This document shows positions 49,173 through 59,428 of a stretch of 64,000 nucleotides of DNA, piece after piece. Location: positions 98,994 to 162,993 of the forward strand of contig JAIYDN010000078.1 of the NCBI GenBank assembly GCA_027487485.1, read 5' to 3'. The notes beneath the pieces were generated by a model. The model worked only from the letters and a program-made list of their open reading frames with translations, was not told the origin of the DNA and ran no database searches. The position numbers and the translations under genes were made by a program. Each line of letters starts with the position of its first letter. Positions within the stretch are counted from its first letter, which is position 1. The stretch is from Planctomycetaceae bacterium (lineage in GTDB: Bacteria; Planctomycetota; Planctomycetia; Pirellulales; Pirellulaceae).

Positions 49173-49823
49173 ATGTCCATCGACAATCGACGCCCTATCA
49201 AAGCACGCTCCTTGGTCATCATTCAGCGGATGGCCTCCTGGCTGGCAAGATCGTCCGTAACTCCCAATCAGATTTCGGTTTTGAGTGTCGCATTCTCCCT
49301 TTTGGTCCCGTTTTCGTTTGCTACTTTAGAAGCCGGATCTTGGGCTGCTTCCTTCGTTGCATTGCTGGGCATTCAGCTTCGACTGCTTTGCAATTTACTT
49401 GACGGTATGGTTGCAATCGAGGGACAGAAGAAGAGTGTTCTTGGTGACATCTACAACGAGTTTCCAGATCGCGTTGCCGACACGATCATCTTGGTCGGAA
49501 TGGCATTGTGCGACAGATTGGATTCCGTGTTGCTGGTGTTTGCAGTAACAGCAGCCTTGATGGCTGCAATGACGGCGTACACGCGTGTGCTGGGTGCTTC
49601 GGTCGGAGCGAAGCAATATTTTTCAGGCCCAATGGCAAAGCAGCATCGCATGGCCCTTCTTACCGCAACGATCATGGCTCTGCCCATTCTACCGAGCTCC
49701 CTTTCGCATCAGACAACGCTCAAGTTTGCCCTGGTTGTCATTTCCTTAGGTTGTATTGCCACCATAGCAATTCGTCTCAGGAAGATATCGATGGAGCTAC
49801 AAGGGAAGGCCGGAAAATTCTAG
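49173..49823 (+). CDS. CDP-alcohol phosphatidyltransferase family protein (variant motif)
   Basis: Start 2 nt after the cdsA stop; 'LRLLCNLLDGMVAIEGQKKSVLGDIYNEFPDRVADTIILVG'; multi-TM. Confidence 0.82.
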   Translation: MSIDNRRPIKARSLVIIQRMASWLARSSVTPNQISVLSVAFSLLVPFSFATLEAGSWAASFVALLGIQLRLLCNLLDGMVAIEGQKKSVLGDIYNEFPDRVADTIILVGMALCDRLDSVLLVFAVTAALMAAMTAYTRVLGASVGAKQYFSGPMAKQHRMALLTATIMALPILPSSLSHQTTLKFALVVISLGCIATIAIRLRKISMELQGKAGKF

Positions 49824-49859
49824 AGATAGTTTCAGGCCCCATGTAGGGCAACAGCAAAG

Positions 49860-50690
49860 CTATGCTAGATCTGCTTCGCCATCGTTGTCGGGTGTTCCTT
49901 CGCCATAAGGAAGCTGGAGCAAACTAATAACCGCTTGCTTAATGTCCGACTGACGCATCAGCGACTCACCGACCAACATGGCTTGGATATTGGCAGCATG
50001 AATCTTATGAACATCCGCGGCCGTAAAGATACCGCTTTCAGCGACAACGACTACGTCGTCTGGAATCTGGGTTCGCAATCGAATGACGTGATCCAAGTCG
50101 ACCGAAAATGTGTGAAGGTCACGGTTGTTGACCCCGACCAGCTTGGTTCCAGTCGCAAGCACTCGATCCAAGTGCTTCGGATCGTAAAGCTCGATCAAAG
50201 CGGTCATACCAAGCCCTTCGATCAAGTTAAATAGTTCGACTAAGCTATCTCCCTCAAGGCACTCTGCAATCAGAAGCACCGCGTCGGCACCCGCGACCCG
50301 AGCTTCGTACACTTGATAGGGATCGAGAATAAAATCTTTTCGCAAAAGAGGTAAATCGACCCGCTGGCGTATGTCGGTCAAGTAGTCGAGTCTACCTTGA
50401 AAGAACGGCTCGTCGGTTAGCACACTGATCGCAGCAGCCCCGCCGGCCTGGTACGCTTTTGCAATATCCACCGGATAAAACTGAGGGCGAATCATCCCTT
50501 TGGATGGGCTCGCCCGTTTCACCTCGGCAATCAATCGGACGTAATCGTGCCCTCGCAATGCGTCTATAAAACTCCTTACCTCGGGACCTTGGTGCGCCGA
50601 TTCGATAAGCGATTCAAGATCGCGACGCTTCTTGGCGAATGCAATCTCTTCTCGTTTGCTAGCAACGATTCTGTCTAGTACGGTCTGCAT
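49860..50690 (-). CDS. trpC: Indole-3-glycerol phosphate synthase
   Basis: LDRIVASKREEIAFAKKR...IAEVKRASPSKGMIRPQFYPVDIAKAYQAGGAAAISVLTDEPFFQG...VGVNNRDLHTFSVDL...VAESGI. Confidence 0.96.
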   Translation of the reverse strand: MQTVLDRIVASKREEIAFAKKRRDLESLIESAHQGPEVRSFIDALRGHDYVRLIAEVKRASPSKGMIRPQFYPVDIAKAYQAGGAAAISVLTDEPFFQGRLDYLTDIRQRVDLPLLRKDFILDPYQVYEARVAGADAVLLIAECLEGDSLVELFNLIEGLGMTALIELYDPKHLDRVLATGTKLVGVNNRDLHTFSVDLDHVIRLRTQIPDDVVVVAESGIFTAADVHKIHAANIQAMLVGESLMRQSDIKQAVISLLQLPYGEGTPDNDGEADLA

Positions 50691-50692
50691 GC

Positions 50693-51004
50693 TTAGACCA
50701 AATCCGAATCGAAAATACGAACTTGCTTCCAATTGGACTTTTGCTCTGCAATAAACTGCAGGTGCCTTGGAGCGACTTGGTACAAATCGTGGGACTCACG
50801 ACTATCGAAAACGACATTGATCGTCACTTGGTAACCATGGTCGTTGACTGGCCTGGCCAAGTCTTTGTTGAGTCTACCCACCGAAAAGTAAACCACCCCT
50901 GGATGGTCGCTCAGATAATGCTGGCATGCCTGCAACAGTTCCTGAATCTTTGGCTCAGAATCGTCGCTGAGCGTAAAATAAACCATGTGGGACAGCTGTG
51001 GCAT
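50693..51004 (-). CDS. Dabb (stress-responsive A/B barrel) family protein
   Basis: LSHMVYFTLSDDSEPKIQELLQACQHYLSDHPGVVYFSVGRL; ends 3 nt before the trpC start. Confidence 0.85.
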   Translation of the reverse strand: MPQLSHMVYFTLSDDSEPKIQELLQACQHYLSDHPGVVYFSVGRLNKDLARPVNDHGYQVTINVVFDSRESHDLYQVAPRHLQFIAEQKSNWKQVRIFDSDLV

Positions 51005-51286
51005 GGGTGTCTAAGCTTTGTTGAAAAAGGGAAGTTGAGAGGTTAGGCAATTTGCGATCGACGGTTGCCCGCACGAAAACGCTGGCTTGCACGTCGCATC
51101 CGTCGGTAAAAGTTATTGGAAGCCGTGTCTTTTGACAAGCGGAACCCATTTTGGCGTGAATGCTATCAAGGGATATTGCAGGAATTTTCGTTGCAGACGG
51201 AAAAATCCGCAAGTTTTAACACCGTACTGGCCGAAACTCCTCTTGTCCGACGAATCGTCGTCTCCGATACGAGAAGGGTTTAACCG

Positions 51287-51859
51287 ATGTCCTGCAAGAA
51301 CTTCCAGAAACTATTTAGTCTACTCCTCCTGTCTGTGGTTGGCATGCAGTCGGGCTGCATTGGCTTATCCAACATGGGTTTAGGGCCATTCGGAGTTCCT
51401 ATTCCGGTTTCGCCGTACCTTCAAGATAATGAAGAAGTCCAGTTTCATATCCATGAGCGATACGCTCGAGTGCCCATCATGGGTCCTTTGACAGCAGGTG
51501 GTCCCGTTGCGGCCATCGATCCGCCAAGCGATGACGAAGTGGTTCACGCCCTTGAAAAGGCACGACCAATTCGCGGCGGTTATCCACTGTTGTTCGAAAA
51601 GCAACGGAACCGAGTTCGCATCGTCAAAGAAAAGATTGCAGACTACATTGACGATCCACGCTTCATTCCTCTGATCGGTTTCGCTCAGTTGCACCATGCT
51701 CACTACAAGTGCACTGTGTACTTTGAAGAACGTACGATCAACGGATGGCCGGTACCTTACACCTTGGAAGACAAAGAAGCGGTTGAGGTCATCTACATCG
51801 ACCATAACCACTTCCATATGGTTGGCGATCCAGACACTGGTGCGTCCAGCCCTTACTAA
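51287..51859 (+). CDS. Conserved hypothetical lipoprotein
   Basis: Signal peptide with MQSGC lipobox; 190 aa. Confidence 0.75.
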   Translation: MSCKNFQKLFSLLLLSVVGMQSGCIGLSNMGLGPFGVPIPVSPYLQDNEEVQFHIHERYARVPIMGPLTAGGPVAAIDPPSDDEVVHALEKARPIRGGYPLLFEKQRNRVRIVKEKIADYIDDPRFIPLIGFAQLHHAHYKCTVYFEERTINGWPVPYTLEDKEAVEVIYIDHNHFHMVGDPDTGASSPY

Positions 51860-51879
51860 AGGTCTGACGATTGGCGTGT

Positions 51880-51901
51880 GCTCCACCTAGCCGGGTGGAG
51901 C
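51880..51901 (+). terminator. Short hairpin (8-bp stem) after the lipoprotein gene; no U-tract
   Basis: GCTCCACC-TAGCCG-GGTGGAGC, 20 bp after the stop. Confidence 0.45.
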
Positions 51902-51954
51902 GAATTGGATACGGCGTCCACAGTCTGAGACGCCCAGATCGACGACGAACGAAA

Positions 51955-54900
51955 CTACTCAGGTCCCTTCAGGGACTTGGTCTGAGACATAGCTGCGTTG
52001 AACTGCTCTTGCAACTGCTTGCTGGATACCGGAATGACTGGAACAGCACATTCCAGCCTTTGCAATTGAGGCGCGTTCCGGTTGTTGTGAAGAACTCGAT
52101 CGACTTCCTCTTCCAACATCAAAAGCCAAGCCGGAATATCTAATCCAACGCCGGTGGGCTCTCGCATCATCAAATGCGCTTCTTGTACGAGCAAATCGAA
52201 TGCTCGACTTTCTTCATTGTCGCTCGCTCTCAATTGACGCATGGCTGGTCGTATCAGAGCCCGCATGCGATCGATAGTCATCGGCTTGACGAATCGTTCG
52301 TTCAAACGATCTGCAACCGTTGGCATCTTCATCGCATACTGTTCTTGTAGTTTGGTAAGCTTTTCAAGATACTGATCCGATTCTTTCGAGACCCGTTCTG
52401 ACAACGCGCGTCTCCATTGTTGTGCAGACGATTGGCAGCCGGTGTGGACCAGTACTTCATGAGCCCAAAACACGGGCTTCAAGTTCCAGCAAACGCGATC
52501 GTAACGAACTCGTAATCTCAAGAAATCCAGCAGCATGTACAGCATCTCACCACGGTCGGATTGAGTCGTAGTGCTGTTGTAGTCTTTGTATTCCGCAAAG
52601 TGATCGATAATAGCTTCGAACACGACCGCGAGCCAACGTTGGGCTTCTTCGATTGAAATCTCGCCGTTCTCAATGGCTTCCAGGAGCGGCCGGACCTCTT
52701 CGGTGTCCTGGTTCTTCATGGCCTGCTCAAGATAATTCGGTACCCCTTGATGCAAGATCGCTCGAACATTCGATAACTTGAGAAAGCCTTGAGTAAAGAT
52801 GCCTTTCCCATACTTCTGAATGAATAGCGATAGTTGCTTCCAGGTACCCGACCCATCAATCGTCTCGAGAATACTCAAACGAAGCGTTCTCGAATGGGAC
52901 AACCAGCTGCTTAGCAAGACTTCGGTAAGCTGTTCCAACAGCGGAACCAGCGTTTCGCTTTCTGGCTCCGGCGGATTCAAGTCGACCAAGGTGTCCAGTT
53001 CTAATAACTTCCATTCCGGCTTGAGTGCGGATTCAGACTTTTTGGCTTTGCGGCGTTCGTTAGGTGGTTTATCGGCTTGCCATTGATAGGCGTTTCGGAC
53101 CAAGCATCGGACCATCGACTTGAAGGCGATTTGAAAGAGATCATCAAACTCTGTTACGGCGCCATGTCCAACTGGATTGTGATGCTCCATATGGCGTGCG
53201 GTATCGACCAGCCGGCACGACTGATAGAAGAAGCCTTGCCGGGGCAGCCAAGTTAACAAATGAGTCAATGCCCTACGACGCACGCGGGCGTTCAGAATGT
53301 CGCGCGGCTGTCCTCCGCGGGCTAATGAAACATAGAGCAGTTTCTGATCGCGAAGGACTGATAAAAAGTCGGTGAATGACTCTTCAACTCGAGATCGACG
53401 CGCTGCCATCAAATCGCCAAACAACTCCACCGTCAACAGCTCATCTTTGGGTAGGCCATCCAGCAAGGATTGGCAACTTGAGCGATCTTCTGAATGGGCA
53501 AGTACGGCACCAATTAGCATCCGCCCAGCATCAGCAGTTTCGACCGCTGTTGCCAGAATACGCTCCATCAAGGACTCTTTGATCACGCGTTGTCGATCAT
53601 AGCGAGCCATCGAATCGGTATCTGTGCCCCCTTTGGGAATCTTGTAGGCTTGGATTTGGTCCAGAAGCCCCACCAGCGCGTTGCGATTCGATAGGCATTG
53701 TTCGCTCCATCGCCTCAGCGCGGCGACGACTCGAGCTTTGCGAGCCGCATCGACATCGACCTCCCCGGTGGTTGAGCTTGGTTGATCGTCGAGCGTCCGA
53801 GTCGACTGGGCAACCAGCTTCCACATTTGTGCTAAAGCGGCAAGAAAGGTAAGGTGTTCGCTTAATCGCTTCGATTCGGCCGCGATCTCTTCGGCGGTGC
53901 CTTCGTCTTGCTCGTATACGGGACCGTCCACTCCGTCGTCCGTACTGTCCAAAAAGGTGAAGCCCTCATAAGCGGCACCAAAAAGCGAGCCTTCTTCGTC
54001 GCTATCGTTATTGTTGCCATCTGCATCATTGGATTCACCCGCCGCCATAAGGTCGTGCGAGGGGTCGGAACGTTTCTTTCCGGGTTTGCCTTTCGCAAGA
54101 GCGAACTCAGGAACCATCCAAAAGCTTTCTCCGTTGGCTTCAAGATAGTCAAAGAATTTTTCGACCATCGACCAGATAAAGTCATTGGGCTTATCGGTGT
54201 TCTCGAACAGTTGCTCCAGCCACATTCTGGCAAGATCGGAGTAGGACGTGTTTCCACTTTGCAAGCCAACTCGAGTGCCTTGACTGAGCCAGTGAACCAG
54301 CAAAGCCATCCCGCCGACAAAGTCCCGACGGTCAAGCAACGCTTCAATCACCAGTGCGTATGCCTTTGGTGAATCAAACATATCCGCATGCGGGGCCCAG
54401 AACTTCAGATCGCCTGCTGCGGCTCCCCCCTGATGCCACAGTCGCAAAGCCCGCGATACCAGTTGCGATGACTCCAAAGAATCCTGCGGATCCGTGGCTG
54501 CTACGTCGCTGACTTGATGGGCGGCATACTTCCGCCACCAGTCCGAAATCCATCGAAATCGTTCTTCGGTTCGTGCGCAAAGGGCTTCTTGATTGGTCGC
54601 AGCAGCTTCACGCCACAGACGCGACAGAAATCCAAGCGTTTGTTCCATGATTTGGACAAGCTCCGTCACTCGCTCGTCCGTTACGGTTGAATCGGAACCA
54701 ACAAAACGCGGGAAATTTCCTGCGAACCCCAAGATGTTCCAGGGGTCCACCAACGCTCCGCACTCGATCCCGCGCTGAATCAAGTCAAAGATTTGACCGG
54801 GAATGTCCCCCGCCTTTTCCAGCTCGTTTCGGCGCAACAACTGATTGCCCACGGTTAGCAGACAATCGATGCGACATAAAATGCGCGCCGATGGAACTTG

Positions 54901-56118
54901 CACATCATCGGATTCTTCTTTCGCGGCATTGGCACTTCCCATTCGAGCGAAGATACGAGCCAGTTGAACATGCTCCACTTGCGAGGCACGAAGTCTCGCT
55001 AAATTGGTGTTCAATTGTTGTCTCGCACCACCTAGGGGTTGCCTGCGAATGGCCGCTTCCGTTCGAAGCCGGTCTGCATGAGGACCGTGAATCCCCGATA
55101 AAAACTCTTCATAAAACGAGTCTCGGTAGGATGCAATCTGCGACAGCAATTGCACTAAGGTTGTCGTCGAAGGAATGGAATTCGCTCGACCGCCTGAAAT
55201 ACCCGAGGCCATCAACATGGTGCCAGCAAGTACTACTGCAGCTTCTGTTAAGGTCTCTTGCTGCGGAAGCTCCTTTTCTTGTGCGACTCGGGCAAGTAGT
55301 GCGTCGACCGTCACCTGCTGCAGGACGAAGCGCCTGTAGTTGGTGTTGTTATCCATCAGATTTGGATCCCACTGGCCGAAGTAGTAGTTCGGGCGCTTGT
55401 TCACTGGGTGATCAAAGTCGTAGGCTCGCGGATCCAAAGCGAGCTCATCTAAATTCTTCGGTTCGAATTGTGCGTCTCGCAAAATATGCGGCGATGTCGC
55501 ACGCAAAATGTCCAAAGTCTTTGTAATCAATTGGAAGTAGGGACCAAAAGCTACACCGACATCTCGAATGTAGAGAGGAATAGGTCGCAACCATTCGTGC
55601 GCGTACGGTTCCAGTCTGCGTCCTTCGAGAACCGCAACCGGACGAAAGCCGACGTAATCGTTTAACGCGTCGATCGCTTTGGGTACAATTCGATCGATCT
55701 CATTCCACGGCGGCCCTTGTTGCAAAACGCACTCAATCGCTCGTCCCAAAAACAAACCATTGAATAGCCCTTCTGGCTCTTGATGAAACAGAAGATCGCT
55801 GTGGTAATCCAAATAATCAGGAAGCAGATAAAGCCAGACAATCTGGAGCACTTGGTTGGCTTGGTCGCTCTCGCGGAAAATCTCCTTTTCATCACGAAGT
55901 TTCCCAAGGCGGTCTTGCAACCATTGTTGAATGGTAAGCCAGGGGGGTAACCCTGCATAAGGACTGTACTTTTGCGGTGAACCTGCGACCGCCCAACCGT
56001 ACAAACGGTTCAAAGCTGCAAGGGAGCGGGGGTCCGACTTACCAGACGAAAAATTAAGATAGCCCAACACATGGACTAAGTCGTCGTCTTTCAGCTCATT
56101 TCGATTCTCGTTCGCCAC
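51955..56118 (-). CDS. Very large hypothetical protein of unknown function
   Basis: Uninterrupted 1387 aa ORF with coherent composition; no domain recognised; acidic linker around 'SNDADGNNNDSDEEG'. Confidence 0.85.
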   Translation of the reverse strand: MANENRNELKDDDLVHVLGYLNFSSGKSDPRSLAALNRLYGWAVAGSPQKYSPYAGLPPWLTIQQWLQDRLGKLRDEKEIFRESDQANQVLQIVWLYLLPDYLDYHSDLLFHQEPEGLFNGLFLGRAIECVLQQGPPWNEIDRIVPKAIDALNDYVGFRPVAVLEGRRLEPYAHEWLRPIPLYIRDVGVAFGPYFQLITKTLDILRATSPHILRDAQFEPKNLDELALDPRAYDFDHPVNKRPNYYFGQWDPNLMDNNTNYRRFVLQQVTVDALLARVAQEKELPQQETLTEAAVVLAGTMLMASGISGGRANSIPSTTTLVQLLSQIASYRDSFYEEFLSGIHGPHADRLRTEAAIRRQPLGGARQQLNTNLARLRASQVEHVQLARIFARMGSANAAKEESDDVQVPSARILCRIDCLLTVGNQLLRRNELEKAGDIPGQIFDLIQRGIECGALVDPWNILGFAGNFPRFVGSDSTVTDERVTELVQIMEQTLGFLSRLWREAAATNQEALCARTEERFRWISDWWRKYAAHQVSDVAATDPQDSLESSQLVSRALRLWHQGGAAAGDLKFWAPHADMFDSPKAYALVIEALLDRRDFVGGMALLVHWLSQGTRVGLQSGNTSYSDLARMWLEQLFENTDKPNDFIWSMVEKFFDYLEANGESFWMVPEFALAKGKPGKKRSDPSHDLMAAGESNDADGNNNDSDEEGSLFGAAYEGFTFLDSTDDGVDGPVYEQDEGTAEEIAAESKRLSEHLTFLAALAQMWKLVAQSTRTLDDQPSSTTGEVDVDAARKARVVAALRRWSEQCLSNRNALVGLLDQIQAYKIPKGGTDTDSMARYDRQRVIKESLMERILATAVETADAGRMLIGAVLAHSEDRSSCQSLLDGLPKDELLTVELFGDLMAARRSRVEESFTDFLSVLRDQKLLYVSLARGGQPRDILNARVRRRALTHLLTWLPRQGFFYQSCRLVDTARHMEHHNPVGHGAVTEFDDLFQIAFKSMVRCLVRNAYQWQADKPPNERRKAKKSESALKPEWKLLELDTLVDLNPPEPESETLVPLLEQLTEVLLSSWLSHSRTLRLSILETIDGSGTWKQLSLFIQKYGKGIFTQGFLKLSNVRAILHQGVPNYLEQAMKNQDTEEVRPLLEAIENGEISIEEAQRWLAVVFEAIIDHFAEYKDYNSTTTQSDRGEMLYMLLDFLRLRVRYDRVCWNLKPVFWAHEVLVHTGCQSSAQQWRRALSERVSKESDQYLEKLTKLQEQYAMKMPTVADRLNERFVKPMTIDRMRALIRPAMRQLRASDNEESRAFDLLVQEAHLMMREPTGVGLDIPAWLLMLEEEVDRVLHNNRNAPQLQRLECAVPVIPVSSKQLQEQFNAAMSQTKSLKGPE

Positions 56119-56368
56119 CGGCTACCCCAGGCATTCACTTTTCACCGTTGAGCTCAATCAAGCAAGCTCACTTTATGCAAACGGTAATAGTAAATCGGCA
56201 TGGCAAAACGCGGAAGAGCCAGAACAACCAACACAGAACGCATATACCGAGATTGTTTTGCGCGTTCGACAGGATTTTACACGGATCCGAGCGCCTGTCC
56301 CGTTTTTGCGACCTAACCTTTCGGGCTGACCTTTCTGGATAGAGTGATAAAAAAGCTGGAATTTCGCA

Positions 56369-57664
56369 ATGCTAACAACCCGTCATGCACCGATTCATTC
56401 ACCTACGAAAGCACTCCCGCCCGATCGATTTGAAGCGGAGATTTTTGATGTAGAACGGTCGCTGACCAGCGCCGAGGGGCTCCTTTCTCAGGCAGAAGCC
56501 TCGTTTTCCCAGATCGAACTGACTGTCGTCATGCCTTGTTTGAACGAAGCGGACACCGTTGCGACTTGCGTTTCCAAAGCCGTTTCGACACTCTCTAACA
56601 TGGGAATCCCGTCCGAAGTGATCGTCGCCGATAACGGCAGCACCGATGGATCCCAAGAATTGGCTCGCTCTGCCGGTGCTCGAGTGGTGCAAGTCGCGGA
56701 ACGTGGTTACGGTGCCGCCTTGATGGGGGGGATTCGCGAAGCACGTGGAAAATACGTGGTGATGGGGGATGCGGACGACAGCTACGATTTTGCTGCCTTG
56801 CCAGACTTTTATGAAAAACTCCGAGCTGGAATCGACCTAGTCCAAGGGTGCCGATTGCCGCGTGGGGGCGGAACCGTTTTGCCTGGTGCCATGCCCTTCT
56901 TGCACCGCTGGTTCGGAAATCCCGCTTTGTCCAGCCTCGTTCGCTTGATGTTTCAAACCCCCGTTCACGACGTGTATTGCGGCATGCGAGGATTCAGCCG
57001 CCAATGGCAAGCCTCTCTAGATCAGCGCTGCACCGGCATGGAATTTGCCACCGAAATGATCATCAAGTCCACACTGTTTGGTGGTGCGATGGACCAAGTT
57101 CCTATCACGCTTCATCCTGACGGACGTGTTAACCAACGATCGCATCTACGTACCTTTCGCGATGGATGGCGAACACTTCGATTCTTCATGCTGCTAAGCC
57201 CACGCTGGACCTTCTTGGTTCCTGGAGCTGCCCTAGCCATGATCGGCTTGGTCCTCTGTGCGCTAGCCATCACAGGCTTTCAGTTCGCCGGGGCCACTCT
57301 CGATGTGCATACACTGTTGATTGGGGTTCTGACGGTTTTGGTAGCATCCCAATTGGTTTGGTGCGCAGTCCTTGCCAAAACCTTTGCGATCACCGAAGGC
57401 CTCATGCCCAAGAATGCAAAGCTGGAGGCAATCACCAAGAAGATGACTCTGGAACGCCTTTTGGTCGGATCGGGGATCTTGGCCGCTACCGGTGCAACGA
57501 TGATTCTGGGTCAATCGATCCAATGGGCTTGGGGCGGCTTCGGTTCCCTGGAATATGCAAGCTCCATGCGATGGACGATCCCGGCTGTTGGCATGATCGC
57601 TCTTGCGGTTCAATGCGCCGCCTCTAGCTTCCTGTTGAGCGTGCTACGCATGGCTCGTCTGTAG
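56369..57664 (+). CDS. Glycosyltransferase family 2 (dolichol-phosphate mannosyltransferase-like) with C-terminal TM domain
   Basis: LTVVMPCLNEADTVATCVSKAV...EVIVADNGSTDGSQELARSAGARVV...VMGDADDSYDF. Confidence 0.93.
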   Translation: MLTTRHAPIHSPTKALPPDRFEAEIFDVERSLTSAEGLLSQAEASFSQIELTVVMPCLNEADTVATCVSKAVSTLSNMGIPSEVIVADNGSTDGSQELARSAGARVVQVAERGYGAALMGGIREARGKYVVMGDADDSYDFAALPDFYEKLRAGIDLVQGCRLPRGGGTVLPGAMPFLHRWFGNPALSSLVRLMFQTPVHDVYCGMRGFSRQWQASLDQRCTGMEFATEMIIKSTLFGGAMDQVPITLHPDGRVNQRSHLRTFRDGWRTLRFFMLLSPRWTFLVPGAALAMIGLVLCALAITGFQFAGATLDVHTLLIGVLTVLVASQLVWCAVLAKTFAITEGLMPKNAKLEAITKKMTLERLLVGSGILAATGATMILGQSIQWAWGGFGSLEYASSMRWTIPAVGMIALAVQCAASSFLLSVLRMARL

Positions 57665-57668
57665 GAAC

Positions 57669-59330
57669 TTGAAGATCTTGAAAAGCTCTGCGATCTCGAC
57701 AAAGCTGATTGCCATAGCGATCCCAACGCTAACCGCGTTCACTGTCGCCATGTTGATCAGCTTGACACGTTGGCCTGTGCCTCAAATGCACGATGACTTC
57801 AGTAACCTTCTCGCTGCCGATACGTTGCTTCATGGAAGGCTGGCCAACCCAACGCCACCTGCCTTCGAGTCGATGGAGACGTTTCATGTTGTGATGACGC
57901 CTACCTATGCCTCCAAGTTCCCATTAGGCCCAGCTTTTTTTCTGGCGGTTGGAAAGCTGGTGATGGGTGACTTTGCATGCGGACTCTGGCTTTGCTGCGG
58001 TTTAGCGACAGCATCCATCACTTGGATGCTGCTTGCATGTTTTTCAAATCGATGGGCTTGCGGCATGGGGCTATGCATCGCTGTTCACCCCTCCTGGCAA
58101 AATGGCTGGGCCCAAGAATTCACCCATGGCTGGCTACCCCTGGCCGGCGTCGCCTTAGTTCTTGGTGGCACATTGCGCCTGCATCGCATTCTCCGCATGA
58201 CTGCCACCCGTCTTGAAACTACGAATCCCCAGGCATATCGATTCTCGCTACTAGGAATCGCCATCGGCTGTAGCCTTGTCTTGTTCTCAAGGCCCTTCGA
58301 CGGCGGAATCGTATGTCTCATGCTTATGGCTTCGTTAACCCCCAGTGCGATGCGATGGTTGAGCAGCATCTCACAAACCTCATTGGACTTTCGCATCCTT
58401 CTGTTGCAATCGACCTTGCCCGCTGTTGGTGTAATCTTGATCGCAATAGGACTACAACTTGCAACCAACAAAATGGTAACCGGACAACTGCAACAACTGC
58501 CCTACCAACTGCATGAAAAACAATACGGAGTCGCTCCGCTATTCATCTGGGGAACGCCCAACGAGCCAACGATTGGGCACCGCTTTGTCGAGCTTTCCAC
58601 ATATCATCAGAAGTACTCTCTGAATAGCTGGAGCGATTCACGATCTTTTGGGGGGTACACCTCGCTACTAGCGAATCGGGGTTCGCAAATCATTCAGCAC
58701 TGGGGTTTTTGTTTCGCGATACTGCCCATGGCAATACTCACTTGGCGGACAGGGCGCCGTCGATGGGGTTCGTTGCTAGTCATTGCACTTATCGCCATCT
58801 TGACGATCAACTGCGTTCCCTGGGTAATGCCAGCCTATGTCGCCTCGCTGATTCCAATCGCTATCCTGTTGTTTTCTTTTATCTTGAAAAGGTTTTCGAC
58901 ATGGATTGCGTCACAATATCAATTCCAATCCACCTTGCCGAACTCGCGACATCGTGCAGAATTTTTGACGCTGGGTTTCTTGTTCTGTTTCCAATTGATC
59001 GCGCTTTCCTGCACGTGCTATGCTCGAGCGACCAACCAGCCTGGATGGCAGATGGATTGGGCTGATGAACGGAAACGCTTGGTCGACCGACTTAGAGAAT
59101 CCGATGAATCGCATTTGATTCTCGTGGAGTACCAAAGTGACCATAACGTGAATGAAGAGTGGGTGTACAACGAAGCAGACATTCCCAACGCAAAGATCGT
59201 GTGGGGACGATTCGCAAGCCCGGAATTGAATCAGCAGTTGGTAAAGAGCTATCCGAACCGCAAGGTATGGCGACTTCCCGTTCCTTCAGGTTCTCTCGAA
59301 CCCTACGTTTCCGAACCCGACGTTCCGTAA
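57669..59330 (+). CDS. Multi-TM membrane protein, probable glycosyltransferase-like (ArnT/PMT-like topology), TTG start
   Basis: 553 aa, about 11-12 TM segments, 4 nt after the GT2 stop; 'PQMHDDFSNLLAADTLLHGRL' N-terminal DDFS motif. Confidence 0.7.
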   Translation: MKILKSSAISTKLIAIAIPTLTAFTVAMLISLTRWPVPQMHDDFSNLLAADTLLHGRLANPTPPAFESMETFHVVMTPTYASKFPLGPAFFLAVGKLVMGDFACGLWLCCGLATASITWMLLACFSNRWACGMGLCIAVHPSWQNGWAQEFTHGWLPLAGVALVLGGTLRLHRILRMTATRLETTNPQAYRFSLLGIAIGCSLVLFSRPFDGGIVCLMLMASLTPSAMRWLSSISQTSLDFRILLLQSTLPAVGVILIAIGLQLATNKMVTGQLQQLPYQLHEKQYGVAPLFIWGTPNEPTIGHRFVELSTYHQKYSLNSWSDSRSFGGYTSLLANRGSQIIQHWGFCFAILPMAILTWRTGRRRWGSLLVIALIAILTINCVPWVMPAYVASLIPIAILLFSFILKRFSTWIASQYQFQSTLPNSRHRAEFLTLGFLFCFQLIALSCTCYARATNQPGWQMDWADERKRLVDRLRESDESHLILVEYQSDHNVNEEWVYNEADIPNAKIVWGRFASPELNQQLVKSYPNRKVWRLPVPSGSLEPYVSEPDVP

Positions 59331-59428
59331 TCGCACCAGGGTTTTAGTGATCAACACCACCGTCAAAGCCAGCAACGCGAGCTTCTGCGATTGCCGGGAA
59401 TGGTCGTTAGTTCGCTAGCTCGTTGCTT

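Noticed and set aside
51600-51886. Minus-strand ORF 51380-51886 (168 aa)
   Set aside because: Antisense to the lipoprotein gene, which has a clear signal peptide and lipobox.
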